A DNA stretch of 64,000 bases from Thermococcus siculi (lineage in GTDB: Archaea; Methanobacteriota_B; Thermococci; Thermococcales; Thermococcaceae): the NCBI RefSeq assembly GCF_002214505.1, contig NZ_CP015103.1, positions 1,860,001 through 1,924,000 of the forward strand, in the 5' to 3' direction. The stretch's first letter is position 1; every line of letters starts with the position of its first letter. Shown here piece by piece: positions 8,574-16,506 of this stretch. Below the pieces are notes generated by a model. It saw only the letters and a program-made list of their open reading frames with translations, ran no database searches and had not been told where the DNA came from. The position numbers and the translations under genes were made by a program.

Positions 8574-10013
8574 ATGAAGAAGCTCGCCTCAATAGGTGTT
8601 ATTCTGCTGCTTGCCCTCAGCGTCGTGGCCAGCGGCTGTATAAGCGGCGGTGGCGGCGAGACCAGCGGCATAACCCTCGTCGTCGTCACCAGACACGATG
8701 CGACCATTCAGTACATGGCCAAGCAGGCCTTCCTCCAGAGCGACATAGCGAAGCAGTACAACATCGAGGACATCAAGTTCATCAAGGTTCCGGAGAGCCT
8801 CTGGCCGACCTACGTCGAGAAGGGAGCGGACGTCGGCTGGGGCGGAGGCCCGACCCTCTTCGACGACCTCTATAAAGCCGGTTACCTCGCCCCAATCACC
8901 GATGAGAAGGTTCTGGGACTCATCGGTAACCCGCTTCCAATCGAGCTGGCCGGAATGCCCATGATCAGGAAGGACGGTGACAAGGTCTACTGGATAGCTG
9001 CCGCGCTGTCTTCCTTCGGTTTCACCGTCAACAAAAAGAAGCTCATGGAGTGGAACCTCCCGACCCCCGAGAAGTGGGAGGACATAGCCAGCGAGAAGTG
9101 GGCGCTCAACCCGCCCCAGTACGGTATAGCTGACCCGACCAGGAGCACCTCCAACACCAGGATATACCAGATCATAATCCAGGCCTTCGGCTGGGACCAG
9201 GGATGGCGCATAATGACCCTCATAGCGGCCAACTCGAAGATATACATGCAGAGCGACGCTGTTAGGGACGCCGTCATAAACGGCGAGATAGCCGCAGGAA
9301 ACACCATCGACTTCTACGGCTACACCGCCATGCAGCAGAACCCCGACTGCCAGTACATAGTCCCGAAGGGAGAGAGCATCATAAACGGCGACCCGATAGC
9401 CCTCCTTGCCAAGGCCCAGCACCCCGAGGCGGCACAGGCCTTCATCTACTGGGTCCTAACTGAGGGCCAGGCCATCTGGATGAGTCCCGACGTCAACAGG
9501 CTGCCCATCAACCCGCAGATATTCGACACCGAAGTGACCAAGGAGTACGCAGACATAATCTTCAAGGGCCAGCATGAGGGAGAGACCTACGGTGAGGCCA
9601 GGCCCTCACTCGAGAAGGCCTACCAGGACGCCATAAACGCCGAGGGAATCCCGTTCGATGACAAGCGCGCCCTCGAGACCGTCAGCGCACTCCAGTACTA
9701 CTTCAAGGCCACACTCGTTGACCCGAACCAGAAACTTCACGACGCATGGGTCGCCATAGTCCAGGCATACAGGGATGGTAAGATAACCGAGGAGCAGTTC
9801 AACCAGCTCAAGGACGAGCTAACTGCGCCGATAGAGTTCAAGGATCCGGAGACCGGCAAGATGGTGACTTTCACCGAGGACTACGCCAAGAGCATAAACG
9901 ACAGGATAACGAAGGACAGGAACTTCCAGGACCAGCTCGTCCAGGAGTGGCGCCAGGCCGCCGGCAACAAGTACGACAAGGTTCTTCAGGACCTCCAGAA
10001 CATGATCGGCTGA
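8574..10013 (+). CDS. ABC transporter substrate-binding lipoprotein (family 1 solute-binding)
   Basis: A 479-residue exported binding protein. The signal peptide ends in a lipobox (VASGC, Cys22), so it is lipid-anchored outside the membrane, with a Gly-rich linker after it. The body follows the type-2 periplasmic binding fold of iron/anion-type binders (VVVTRHDATIQYMAKQAF, WGGGPTLFDDLYKAG, GFTVNKKKLMEWNLPTPEKWEDIA, PIALLAKAQHPEAAQAFIYWVL). A C-terminal extension of about 120 residues is longer than usual. Permease and ATPase genes follow. Ligand is not evident; Fe(III), phosphorylated sugars or similar anions are all possible for this group. Confidence 0.88.
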   Translation: MKKLASIGVILLLALSVVASGCISGGGGETSGITLVVVTRHDATIQYMAKQAFLQSDIAKQYNIEDIKFIKVPESLWPTYVEKGADVGWGGGPTLFDDLYKAGYLAPITDEKVLGLIGNPLPIELAGMPMIRKDGDKVYWIAAALSSFGFTVNKKKLMEWNLPTPEKWEDIASEKWALNPPQYGIADPTRSTSNTRIYQIIIQAFGWDQGWRIMTLIAANSKIYMQSDAVRDAVINGEIAAGNTIDFYGYTAMQQNPDCQYIVPKGESIINGDPIALLAKAQHPEAAQAFIYWVLTEGQAIWMSPDVNRLPINPQIFDTEVTKEYADIIFKGQHEGETYGEARPSLEKAYQDAINAEGIPFDDKRALETVSALQYYFKATLVDPNQKLHDAWVAIVQAYRDGKITEEQFNQLKDELTAPIEFKDPETGKMVTFTEDYAKSINDRITKDRNFQDQLVQEWRQAAGNKYDKVLQDLQNMIG

Positions 10014-10164
10014 AGGTTGATGCCTTCCTGCACATTTCTTCCCTTTTCCCCCAACTTTTCACTACGGAGAAATCAACAAATTTTTGGAAATATTTAAATA
10101 GGCCAGACTTCGACCAACTCAGAGTGACGTGTGTGGCCTGAAGCGGAACGGAGGTTGATGCTCA

Positions 10165-12006
10165 ATGAAGGTTAGCAAGTGGAGCGAGAGACTCTTCGGA
10201 ACGCCGATATTCGACCCGGTCGTGACGACGTCGTTCATGTTTCCACTCCTGTACCTGATAGCGTTTCTCATAATACCAGTGCTGGCGATGCTGGCCATAG
10301 CCTTCGTCTACAACGGCCATTTCTCCCTGTACTGGTTCAAGAACATCCTGACCTCTGACTACTACATCAGTTTCAGACCGACGGGAGAGTTCTACAGACT
10401 CGTCACGATGCCCAGCGGGGAGCAGATATACTACGTCCAGGGCGTTGACTTTGGAGTTATACTAAACTCGATAATAGTGTCCCTCAGCGTCATGTTCCTG
10501 ACGACCATCCTCGGAACGATATTCGCCTTCGTGATGGCCCGCTACAACTTCCCGGGCAAGAACATCGTCAGAATCCTGCTCTTTGTGCCCCTCCTGGTTA
10601 CGCCCTTCGTCAACGTCTTCATCGTCAAGAAGATGTTCCTCCCCGACGGACTCATCAACTGGATCTTCTACGACATCCTGCACGTCTTCCCGCACAGGAT
10701 CGTTATCGACGGTCTCGTCGGCGTCGTGGTTGCCCAGGCCATGACGTACTACCCGATAGTCTACCTCAACGCCTACGCGAGCTTCATCAACATCGACCCA
10801 ACGCTCGAGGAGCAGGCCGAGAACCTTGGAAGCGGGAGCTTCCACCTCTTCAGGACGGTGACCTTCCCGCTCGCCCTTCCGGGAATAGCTGCCGGAGCGA
10901 CTCTCGTCGGCATATTCAGCCTCGAGGACCTCGCGGCCCCGATAGTCTTCCAGGGCAACCCGCTGGCGAGGAAGCTCATGTCCTTCCAGATCTACAGCGC
11001 CTTCACGAGCGGTTTCAACGTCGGAAGCCCGCAGCTGGCGGCGCTGGCGATAATTATGCTCACAATAGCCATTCTGATGTTCCTTGGAATCAGGAAGTAC
11101 GTCAGCATGAGGCAGTACGCGATGCTCAGCAAGGGCGGAAGGTGGAAGCCCAGGATAGCGAAACCCAAGGGCTGGCAGGGGGCCATAATCTACCTCCTCG
11201 TTATCCCGATGCTCCTCATATCGATATTCCCGCAGGTCGGTGTCGTCCTGCTGGCCTTCAGCGAGAGCTGGTCAGGAACGTGGCCGGAGGGCTTCACCAC
11301 CGAGCACATAATGAGCATCGTAACTCAGCCGGACATAGAGAGGGTGATAATGAACAGCATCATGTACTCCACCGCCGCCATAATCGTCATCCTTCTCCTC
11401 TCACTAACGGCCTCCTACGCCTCAAGCAGGTTCAAGAAGAGCCAGCTCGGCCCGGTTCTCGACAGCCTCTCCACCATACCGATAGCGGTTCCCGGTATAG
11501 TCATAGCCATGGGGTATTTCTTCTTCTTCGCGAAGGTCTTCCCGGACACTCCCCTAGACCCGACGAACCTGCTCGGCTTCAACCCTGCCCTGGTGCTCGT
11601 GCTGGCCTACTCAATCAGGCGTCTGCCCTTCGCGGCGCGCTCGATCTCGGCAGGAATACAGCAGGTTCACGTCTCCCTCGAGGAGGCGGCGCTCAACCTC
11701 GGTGCAGGGAGATGGAAGGCCCTCACGGGAATCCTAATGCCCCTGATACTCCTGAACCTGCTCGGAGGAGCCATGCTCAGCTTCGTCTACTGTATGAGCG
11801 AGACCAGCGTCGGCATCACCCTCGGTTCAATCAACCCCGAGTACTATCCGATAACCGCCAGAATGGTCGAGCTGATGACGAGCGCCGTCGGAAGTGCGAA
11901 CCTCGCGGCCGCTCTCGGCGTGTTCCTCATGGTGGTTCAGATAATCGCCATAGTCCTCGCGAACCTGATAACCAAGCAGAGGTACTCCTTCATAGGTCTC
12001 ACATGA
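10165..12006 (+). CDS. ABC transporter permease, fused double-domain (FbpB-like)
   Basis: A 613-residue permease that holds two binding-protein-dependent transport domains in one chain, with about twelve membrane helices. Both EAA loops that contact the ATPase are visible: EEQAENLGSGSFHLFRTVTF near residue 212 and EEAALNLGAGRWKALTGIL near residue 510. Such fused permeases are typical of iron/anion importers. It has its own TATA box (TATTTAAAT, 10091-10099) and a leader of about 45 nt, so it can be expressed apart from the binding protein. The ATPase gene starts 10 bp downstream. Confidence 0.92.
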   Translation: MKVSKWSERLFGTPIFDPVVTTSFMFPLLYLIAFLIIPVLAMLAIAFVYNGHFSLYWFKNILTSDYYISFRPTGEFYRLVTMPSGEQIYYVQGVDFGVILNSIIVSLSVMFLTTILGTIFAFVMARYNFPGKNIVRILLFVPLLVTPFVNVFIVKKMFLPDGLINWIFYDILHVFPHRIVIDGLVGVVVAQAMTYYPIVYLNAYASFINIDPTLEEQAENLGSGSFHLFRTVTFPLALPGIAAGATLVGIFSLEDLAAPIVFQGNPLARKLMSFQIYSAFTSGFNVGSPQLAALAIIMLTIAILMFLGIRKYVSMRQYAMLSKGGRWKPRIAKPKGWQGAIIYLLVIPMLLISIFPQVGVVLLAFSESWSGTWPEGFTTEHIMSIVTQPDIERVIMNSIMYSTAAIIVILLLSLTASYASSRFKKSQLGPVLDSLSTIPIAVPGIVIAMGYFFFFAKVFPDTPLDPTNLLGFNPALVLVLAYSIRRLPFAARSISAGIQQVHVSLEEAALNLGAGRWKALTGILMPLILLNLLGGAMLSFVYCMSETSVGITLGSINPEYYPITARMVELMTSAVGSANLAAALGVFLMVVQIIAIVLANLITKQRYSFIGLT

Positions 12007-12016
12007 GGTGGTCGAA

Positions 12017-13081
12017 ATGGTCGATGTTAAGCTCGAAAACATTGTTAAGACCTTCGGGGAAACCGTCGCCCTCAAGGGGATAGACCTTCACATAAAAGCG
12101 GGAGAGCTATTCACCCTGCTCGGCCCCAGTGGATGTGGGAAGTCCACAACGCTGAGAATAATAGCGGGCCTCGACTTCCCCGACAGCGGAACGATATACT
12201 TCGGCGACGAGGAAGTTACGTACCTCCCATCCAGCAAGAGGGGAGCCGTGCTGGTGTTCCAGAACTACGCCCTCTGGCCCCACATGAGCGTCTTTGACAA
12301 CGTCGCCTACGGACTGAAGCTCAGGAAGCTCCCCAAGGAGGAGATAAGGAAGAAGGTCGAGTGGGCGCTGGAACTTGTCAAGCTCAAGGGCTTTGAGGAC
12401 CGCTACCCGACACAGCTCTCCGGTGGTCAGCAGCAGCGTGTCGCCATAGCGAGGGCGCTCGTCGTCGAGCCGAAGGTTCTCCTCCTCGACGAGCCGCTGA
12501 GCAACCTCGACGCCAAGCTCAGGCTGGAGATGCGTTCCGAGATAAGGAGAATCCAGCGCGAGCTGGGAATAACCGTCATCTACGTTACCCACGACCAGGA
12601 AGAGGCAATGGCCATAAGCGACAGGATAGCGGTCATGAACGTCGGAACCGTCGAGCAGGTCGGAACGCCCAAGGAGATATACGAGACGCCGAGGACGGAG
12701 TTCGTGGCCTCGTTCATGGGCAAGACCAACGTCATTCCGGCTAAGGTCGTCGAGAGGAACGGGGACAGGGTTACCGTTGAGTTCGAGGGCATAAGGCTCG
12801 ACGGCCTCCACTACACGGAGAAGAGCGACGACGTCGTCATAGTCATCAGGCCCGAGAGGATAAAGCTCCACCCGGTCGAGAACGCCGTCTCGTTCACCGG
12901 AACCGTCGACCTCGTCGAGTACTACGGCTTCTTCATCGAGGTCGTCGGCCTCTTTGGGGAGACGAGGATCATAGCAAGGACCATAAGCGACAGGGACGTT
13001 GCCGGCCTGAGGCCCACCCAGCCGGTGACCTTCTACGTGGAGAGGGACGACATCATCGTCCTCCCGAAGCAGCAGCTTTAA
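12017..13081 (+). CDS. ABC transporter ATP-binding protein (FbpC/MalK-like)
   Basis: A 354-residue ATPase. Walker A is GPSGCGKST, the Q-loop is FQNYALWPH, the signature is LSGGQQQR, Walker B is VLLLDEPLSNLDA and the H-loop is YVTHDQEEA. After the core there is a TOBE-type C-terminal domain of about 110 residues (IRPERIKLHP), as in MalK/FbpC/PotA. The ATG at 12017 with GAGGTGGTC upstream is preferred over the GTG at 12008. It completes the transporter with the two preceding genes; the tight spacing to the permease shows co-transcription. Confidence 0.95.
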   Translation: MVDVKLENIVKTFGETVALKGIDLHIKAGELFTLLGPSGCGKSTTLRIIAGLDFPDSGTIYFGDEEVTYLPSSKRGAVLVFQNYALWPHMSVFDNVAYGLKLRKLPKEEIRKKVEWALELVKLKGFEDRYPTQLSGGQQQRVAIARALVVEPKVLLLDEPLSNLDAKLRLEMRSEIRRIQRELGITVIYVTHDQEEAMAISDRIAVMNVGTVEQVGTPKEIYETPRTEFVASFMGKTNVIPAKVVERNGDRVTVEFEGIRLDGLHYTEKSDDVVIVIRPERIKLHPVENAVSFTGTVDLVEYYGFFIEVVGLFGETRIIARTISDRDVAGLRPTQPVTFYVERDDIIVLPKQQL

Positions 13082-13112
13082 ACCCCCCTTTTCTATTACA
13101 TTTGGTGGTCGC

Positions 13113-13709
13113 ATGGAGGTGCTGGAACTCCTCAACGAGGGTCAGGTCTACGAGGTTCTGCTCGTTACCAGGTCGAACGTTACCCCCGTTGGAGTCGTGA
13201 GGAAAGGAAACCGGCTGTTCTTCAAGCTCTTTGGGGGAAGGAGCGCGGAAGAGATCAGGGGGTATCCAAGGGCGTCGGTTCAGGTTACAAACGACGTCGA
13301 ACTTCTCGTGAAGCTCGCCCTCAACTTTGAAGCCGAGCTGGAATTCGAAGGGGAAGGGGGCCACAGGTGGATAAGGGGACTGCCCGGGGTCTATGGAATG
13401 GTGGAATTCAGGGAGGAGCTTCTCGAGGACGAGCTAGGTCCCGCCAAGGTGTTGAAGTGCTCGCTCACCCCGGAAGGGGAGATCGAGGGCAAACTGCCGC
13501 CAAAGCCAATTAGCAGGGCTGACAACTACCTCCTCGAGATGGCGGTGAACCTAACCAGGCTCCTCGTGGCGGTGAGGAACGGGCGGAGGGCGGAGGCGGA
13601 GAGGTTACACCGGGAAGTTCTTTCTAACCACGGAATGTACAAAAAGTTCGGGGGAAGCTCGGAATTAGCCGGAAGGATGCTGAAAATGGCGGGGGACATC
13701 TTTGGGTAG
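13113..13709 (+). CDS. DUF447 family protein, flavin-binding split-barrel type
   Basis: A 198-residue protein matching the DUF447 pattern: YEVLLVTRSNVTPVGVVRKG, then a variable loop, then PRASVQVTNDVELLVKLAL, and a helical C-terminal third ending in a four-helix-like segment. Structures of the family show an FMN-type split barrel, so a flavin- or cofactor-binding role is possible, but function is unknown. It starts 31 bp after the ABC ATPase with GGTGGTCGC before the ATG, and is probably part of that operon. Confidence 0.65.
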   Translation: MEVLELLNEGQVYEVLLVTRSNVTPVGVVRKGNRLFFKLFGGRSAEEIRGYPRASVQVTNDVELLVKLALNFEAELEFEGEGGHRWIRGLPGVYGMVEFREELLEDELGPAKVLKCSLTPEGEIEGKLPPKPISRADNYLLEMAVNLTRLLVAVRNGRRAEAERLHREVLSNHGMYKKFGGSSELAGRMLKMAGDIFG

Positions 13710-13776
13710 AATCCACCCCGGAAGACCCGAGGGAAAGCTTATAATACGTTCCCGCCCCATTTAAGGCGGTGATATC

Positions 13777-15777
13777 ATGAAGTGGAAAGGGGTTCTGGCC
13801 CTTGTGGTAGCCCTTTTTGCAATAGCAGCAATACCTCTGAACAGCGTCTCCGCTGCCTCGAACAGCTCAGCGCCCGGTGAAATCCTGATTCAGCCGCTTC
13901 CGGGCGTTCCAGCAATAGGAAAGCCGGGGGATGTTGTTGAGATAGTCCCAGCGGAAGGGGTTTCAATACAGTCCCTCCAGATAATATCGATACTCAACGG
14001 CCCGTACGACCTCCAGATAGTCGAAAACGAGAACGGCGTTGTGAAGGCGAAGATACCCGAAAACGCAGCCCCCGACGTTTACTTCTTGGTCGTCAAGAGT
14101 GACAAAGGGGAAATCACGATACCCAATGGCGTTTGGGTCATGAAGGAGAACCCGAAGCTCCTCAAGATAGCCCATTTGAGCGACCTTCACGTCACCAGCG
14201 GTGCAAAGATAGGCTTCGTCTGCGGCGACTACTTCCAGAAAAGCCTGCCGGAGATACTCCAGTACTGCAAGCACCCCTACGCGATGCACAGCTACACCGC
14301 CGAGGTCAGCGCGATGACCTACTACGCCATGACCGGCCTTCAGGGGCAGGACGTGGTCAACCTCATAATCAGCACAGGTGACGACGTTGACACCAGCGGC
14401 GACCAGGAAGGCTACAAGATGTTTGACCATGGAGTTCTCCTGGGAACCGCGGCAGGAACACCTGTCATAAGCATAAAGGGAAACCACGACCATCCACCGG
14501 TCTACTACACCAAGTACCTGGGTCCGAGATACTTCTACGAGGTCATCGGCGACTTCCTCATCATAGGCCTTGACAGCAGGGGAGAGGAGAGGCACCCCGA
14601 GATGGAGCAGCTCCAGTGGATGGAGGACGTGCTCAAGAACCACCCGAACAAGACCGTCATAGTCCTCGTCCACCACCCCTTCTGGTACAGCACCCCTGAC
14701 GGCTCGTGGGGAGGAACCATAAAGGGTTACACCGCCTTCGACGACAGCGACTGGGAGGCCCTCACCAAGTTCATAAGCTGGGACTGGGAGGGCAAGAACG
14801 GTGAGTACGACGACATAGCCAGGTACTTCCTCCAGCTCGTTGAGAAGTACAACGTCAGGCTCGTCCTCGCCGGCCACATCCACAAGGACAAGCCCGTCCT
14901 CTACGTGGACAAGGACGGCAACGAGCACTGGTTCTGGACCGTAACGACCACAGGTGCCCCGGACAAGACCAGCAACCCTCCGAGCGAGAAGGACAAGGCC
15001 AGGGGCTACACCACCCCCAGCTGGTACGGCTCGCAGGTGGTTTACGTCTACTCCAACGGCAGCGTTGAGTTCCCGCTCGCTGGGGACGTCCTCCACGAGG
15101 GTATAAGCTCCCTGCCCGTTCCCCAGAAGTTCATAGTCTACCGCCAGAATGGCGAGGATGGAACCGCGATAAAGTTCGTGAACGAGCTTGATCAGAGTGT
15201 CAGCGGACCTATAGTCCTTCAGGTTCCCGAGGGGGCCAAGGTTGACCCGGAGCACACCAACATAACCTACACCGTCCTCGGCGAGAGGGAGATAGGAGGA
15301 AACCACTACATTCTCCTCAACATCACGGTTCCGGAGGGTATCAGCCAGATAACGGCAGTCAAGGAGGCCGATACCAAGCCGCCCGAGGTCAAGATAGGGT
15401 ACCTGACTCCCAGCAAGCCCAAGCCGGGCCAGCACTTTAAGGTCTACATCACCGCGAACGACAACGTTGGCATAAGGGACATGAAAGTGCAGATAATCCA
15501 GGACGGAAAGGTAATCGCGGAGTACCCAGCGTTCTCGATGAAGCCGTCGCTGGTTGCCTCCACGTACCTCACGGACATTCCGGGCGTTGATGCCAGCCAG
15601 TTCACCATAAAGGTCATAGCCACGGACTTCCACGGCAACAGCGCCGAAGCCACCTACGAGGTGAGCAGTACCAGCACCCCGACCCAGACCACGACCGAGA
15701 GCCAGGGGAGCACCTGCGGCCCGGCCGCCCTGGTGGCCCTTGCAATACTTCCCGCAATTCTCAGGAGGAGGAAGTGA
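13777..15777 (+). CDS. Secreted metallophosphoesterase with CGP-CTERM anchor
   Basis: A 666-residue exported calcineurin-like phosphoesterase. After a 26-residue signal peptide and a strand-rich N-terminal domain, the five metal-site motifs appear in order: DLH (AHLSDLHV, near residue 133), GD (STGDDVD), GNHD (KGNHDHP), HH (LVHHPFW) and GHIH (LAGHIHKD). C-terminal beta-rich modules lead to a Thr/Ser-rich linker and a CGP-CTERM signal (CGPAALVALAILP then RRRK). It would hydrolyse phosphoesters at the cell surface. Own promoter: GCTTATAAT near 13736. Lying just behind an anion-type ABC transporter, it may release the transported ligand; this is inference. Confidence 0.9.
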   Translation: MKWKGVLALVVALFAIAAIPLNSVSAASNSSAPGEILIQPLPGVPAIGKPGDVVEIVPAEGVSIQSLQIISILNGPYDLQIVENENGVVKAKIPENAAPDVYFLVVKSDKGEITIPNGVWVMKENPKLLKIAHLSDLHVTSGAKIGFVCGDYFQKSLPEILQYCKHPYAMHSYTAEVSAMTYYAMTGLQGQDVVNLIISTGDDVDTSGDQEGYKMFDHGVLLGTAAGTPVISIKGNHDHPPVYYTKYLGPRYFYEVIGDFLIIGLDSRGEERHPEMEQLQWMEDVLKNHPNKTVIVLVHHPFWYSTPDGSWGGTIKGYTAFDDSDWEALTKFISWDWEGKNGEYDDIARYFLQLVEKYNVRLVLAGHIHKDKPVLYVDKDGNEHWFWTVTTTGAPDKTSNPPSEKDKARGYTTPSWYGSQVVYVYSNGSVEFPLAGDVLHEGISSLPVPQKFIVYRQNGEDGTAIKFVNELDQSVSGPIVLQVPEGAKVDPEHTNITYTVLGEREIGGNHYILLNITVPEGISQITAVKEADTKPPEVKIGYLTPSKPKPGQHFKVYITANDNVGIRDMKVQIIQDGKVIAEYPAFSMKPSLVASTYLTDIPGVDASQFTIKVIATDFHGNSAEATYEVSSTSTPTQTTTESQGSTCGPAALVALAILPAILRRRK

Positions 15778-15834
15778 ACCTTTTCCTCCTTTTATACCTC
15801 CCCCGCTAACTTTTTGTTCGTCCATTGAGGGAAG

Positions 15835-15843
15835 AGTTTTTAA
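15835..15843 (+). promoter_or_regulatory. TATA box that fixes the start of the next gene
   Basis: AGTTTTTAAACC spans this site. A TATA element here places transcription start near 15862-15866, so a TTG at 15825 cannot be the initiation codon and a GTG after GGTGGTG must be used. Confidence 0.55.
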
Positions 15844-15875
15844 ACCGTCTCCATAAGCCCCCACTGGTGGTGAAG

Positions 15876-16487
15876 GTGAAGTTCAAGGGCAAGGCCTTCG
15901 GTAACATAGTGAGGATGGAATTCGATATCCTCACGCTCAGCGAGCTTAAAATAGACGACCTGCGAGACTTTGATGTCGACTCGATTAAGATAGAACTCAA
16001 GCCAACATCGTCCGGTATAAAGATCATCGGCATATGGGAGGGCACCGTTGATGAGGCCGGAGAGGGTATAAAGAAGGCGCTCCTCGAGAGTTACAGGCTT
16101 CGCGAGAGGATTCTCAACAGGATAAAGAGCAAGACCGAGGCCATAAGGAGCACCATGCGCCAGCTCGGCTTCAAGGAGGAGGTCGAAGGCTACGGGAGCG
16201 CCCTGCGCTTCATAAAGAAGGTGGGCGTGTACAACATAGTTGTCGTGGCCTCAACCACCGACGACGTGGTGCGGGTTGAAGTCTACGGCAACGACAAGAA
16301 GATCATCAGCCCGGAGCTGGAGAGCATCTTCGAGGACGTTGAGGTAGAGGAGCTGGAGATATACGACTTCGACGAGGGCAAGGAGGAGAGGCTCGTCATA
16401 AACCTCGAGATACCCAGGAACGAGGAGAAGCCGGAAAAGAAGATAGTGGAAGCCATAAGGATGATAGAGAGCATGCTGATGACGTAG
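15876..16487 (+). CDS. Hypothetical protein, alpha/beta, unknown
   Basis: A soluble protein of about 203 residues, rich in Lys and Glu, with strands such as KFKGKAFGNIVRMEFDIL, GIKIIGIWEGTVDEAGEGI and VGVYNIVVVASTTDDVVRVEVYG. No known motif is recognised. I choose a GTG start at 15876 behind GGTGGTG (15866-15872); GTG at 15870 is possible. It is convergent with the nuclease-like gene, leaving 19 bp. Confidence 0.6.
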   Translation: MKFKGKAFGNIVRMEFDILTLSELKIDDLRDFDVDSIKIELKPTSSGIKIIGIWEGTVDEAGEGIKKALLESYRLRERILNRIKSKTEAIRSTMRQLGFKEEVEGYGSALRFIKKVGVYNIVVVASTTDDVVRVEVYGNDKKIISPELESIFEDVEVEELEIYDFDEGKEERLVINLEIPRNEEKPEKKIVEAIRMIESMLMT

Positions 16488-16506
16488 CCCTTCTCCGCGA
16501 TCTCTC

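Noticed and set aside
8574-13081. Naming the transporter an iron(III) importer
   Set aside because: The family fits several anionic ligands, and no iron-binding residues can be proven from the sequence.
12107-13135. A 342-codon frame antisense to the ABC ATPase
   Set aside because: The plus strand has every ABC motif; the antisense product is low-complexity Val/Asp/Leu-rich.
13963-15864. A 633-codon open frame antisense to the metallophosphoesterase
   Set aside because: It is a shadow of codon bias: the plus strand encodes a protein with signal peptide, all phosphoesterase motifs and CGP-CTERM. The antisense frame has no ribosome site or recognisable domain.
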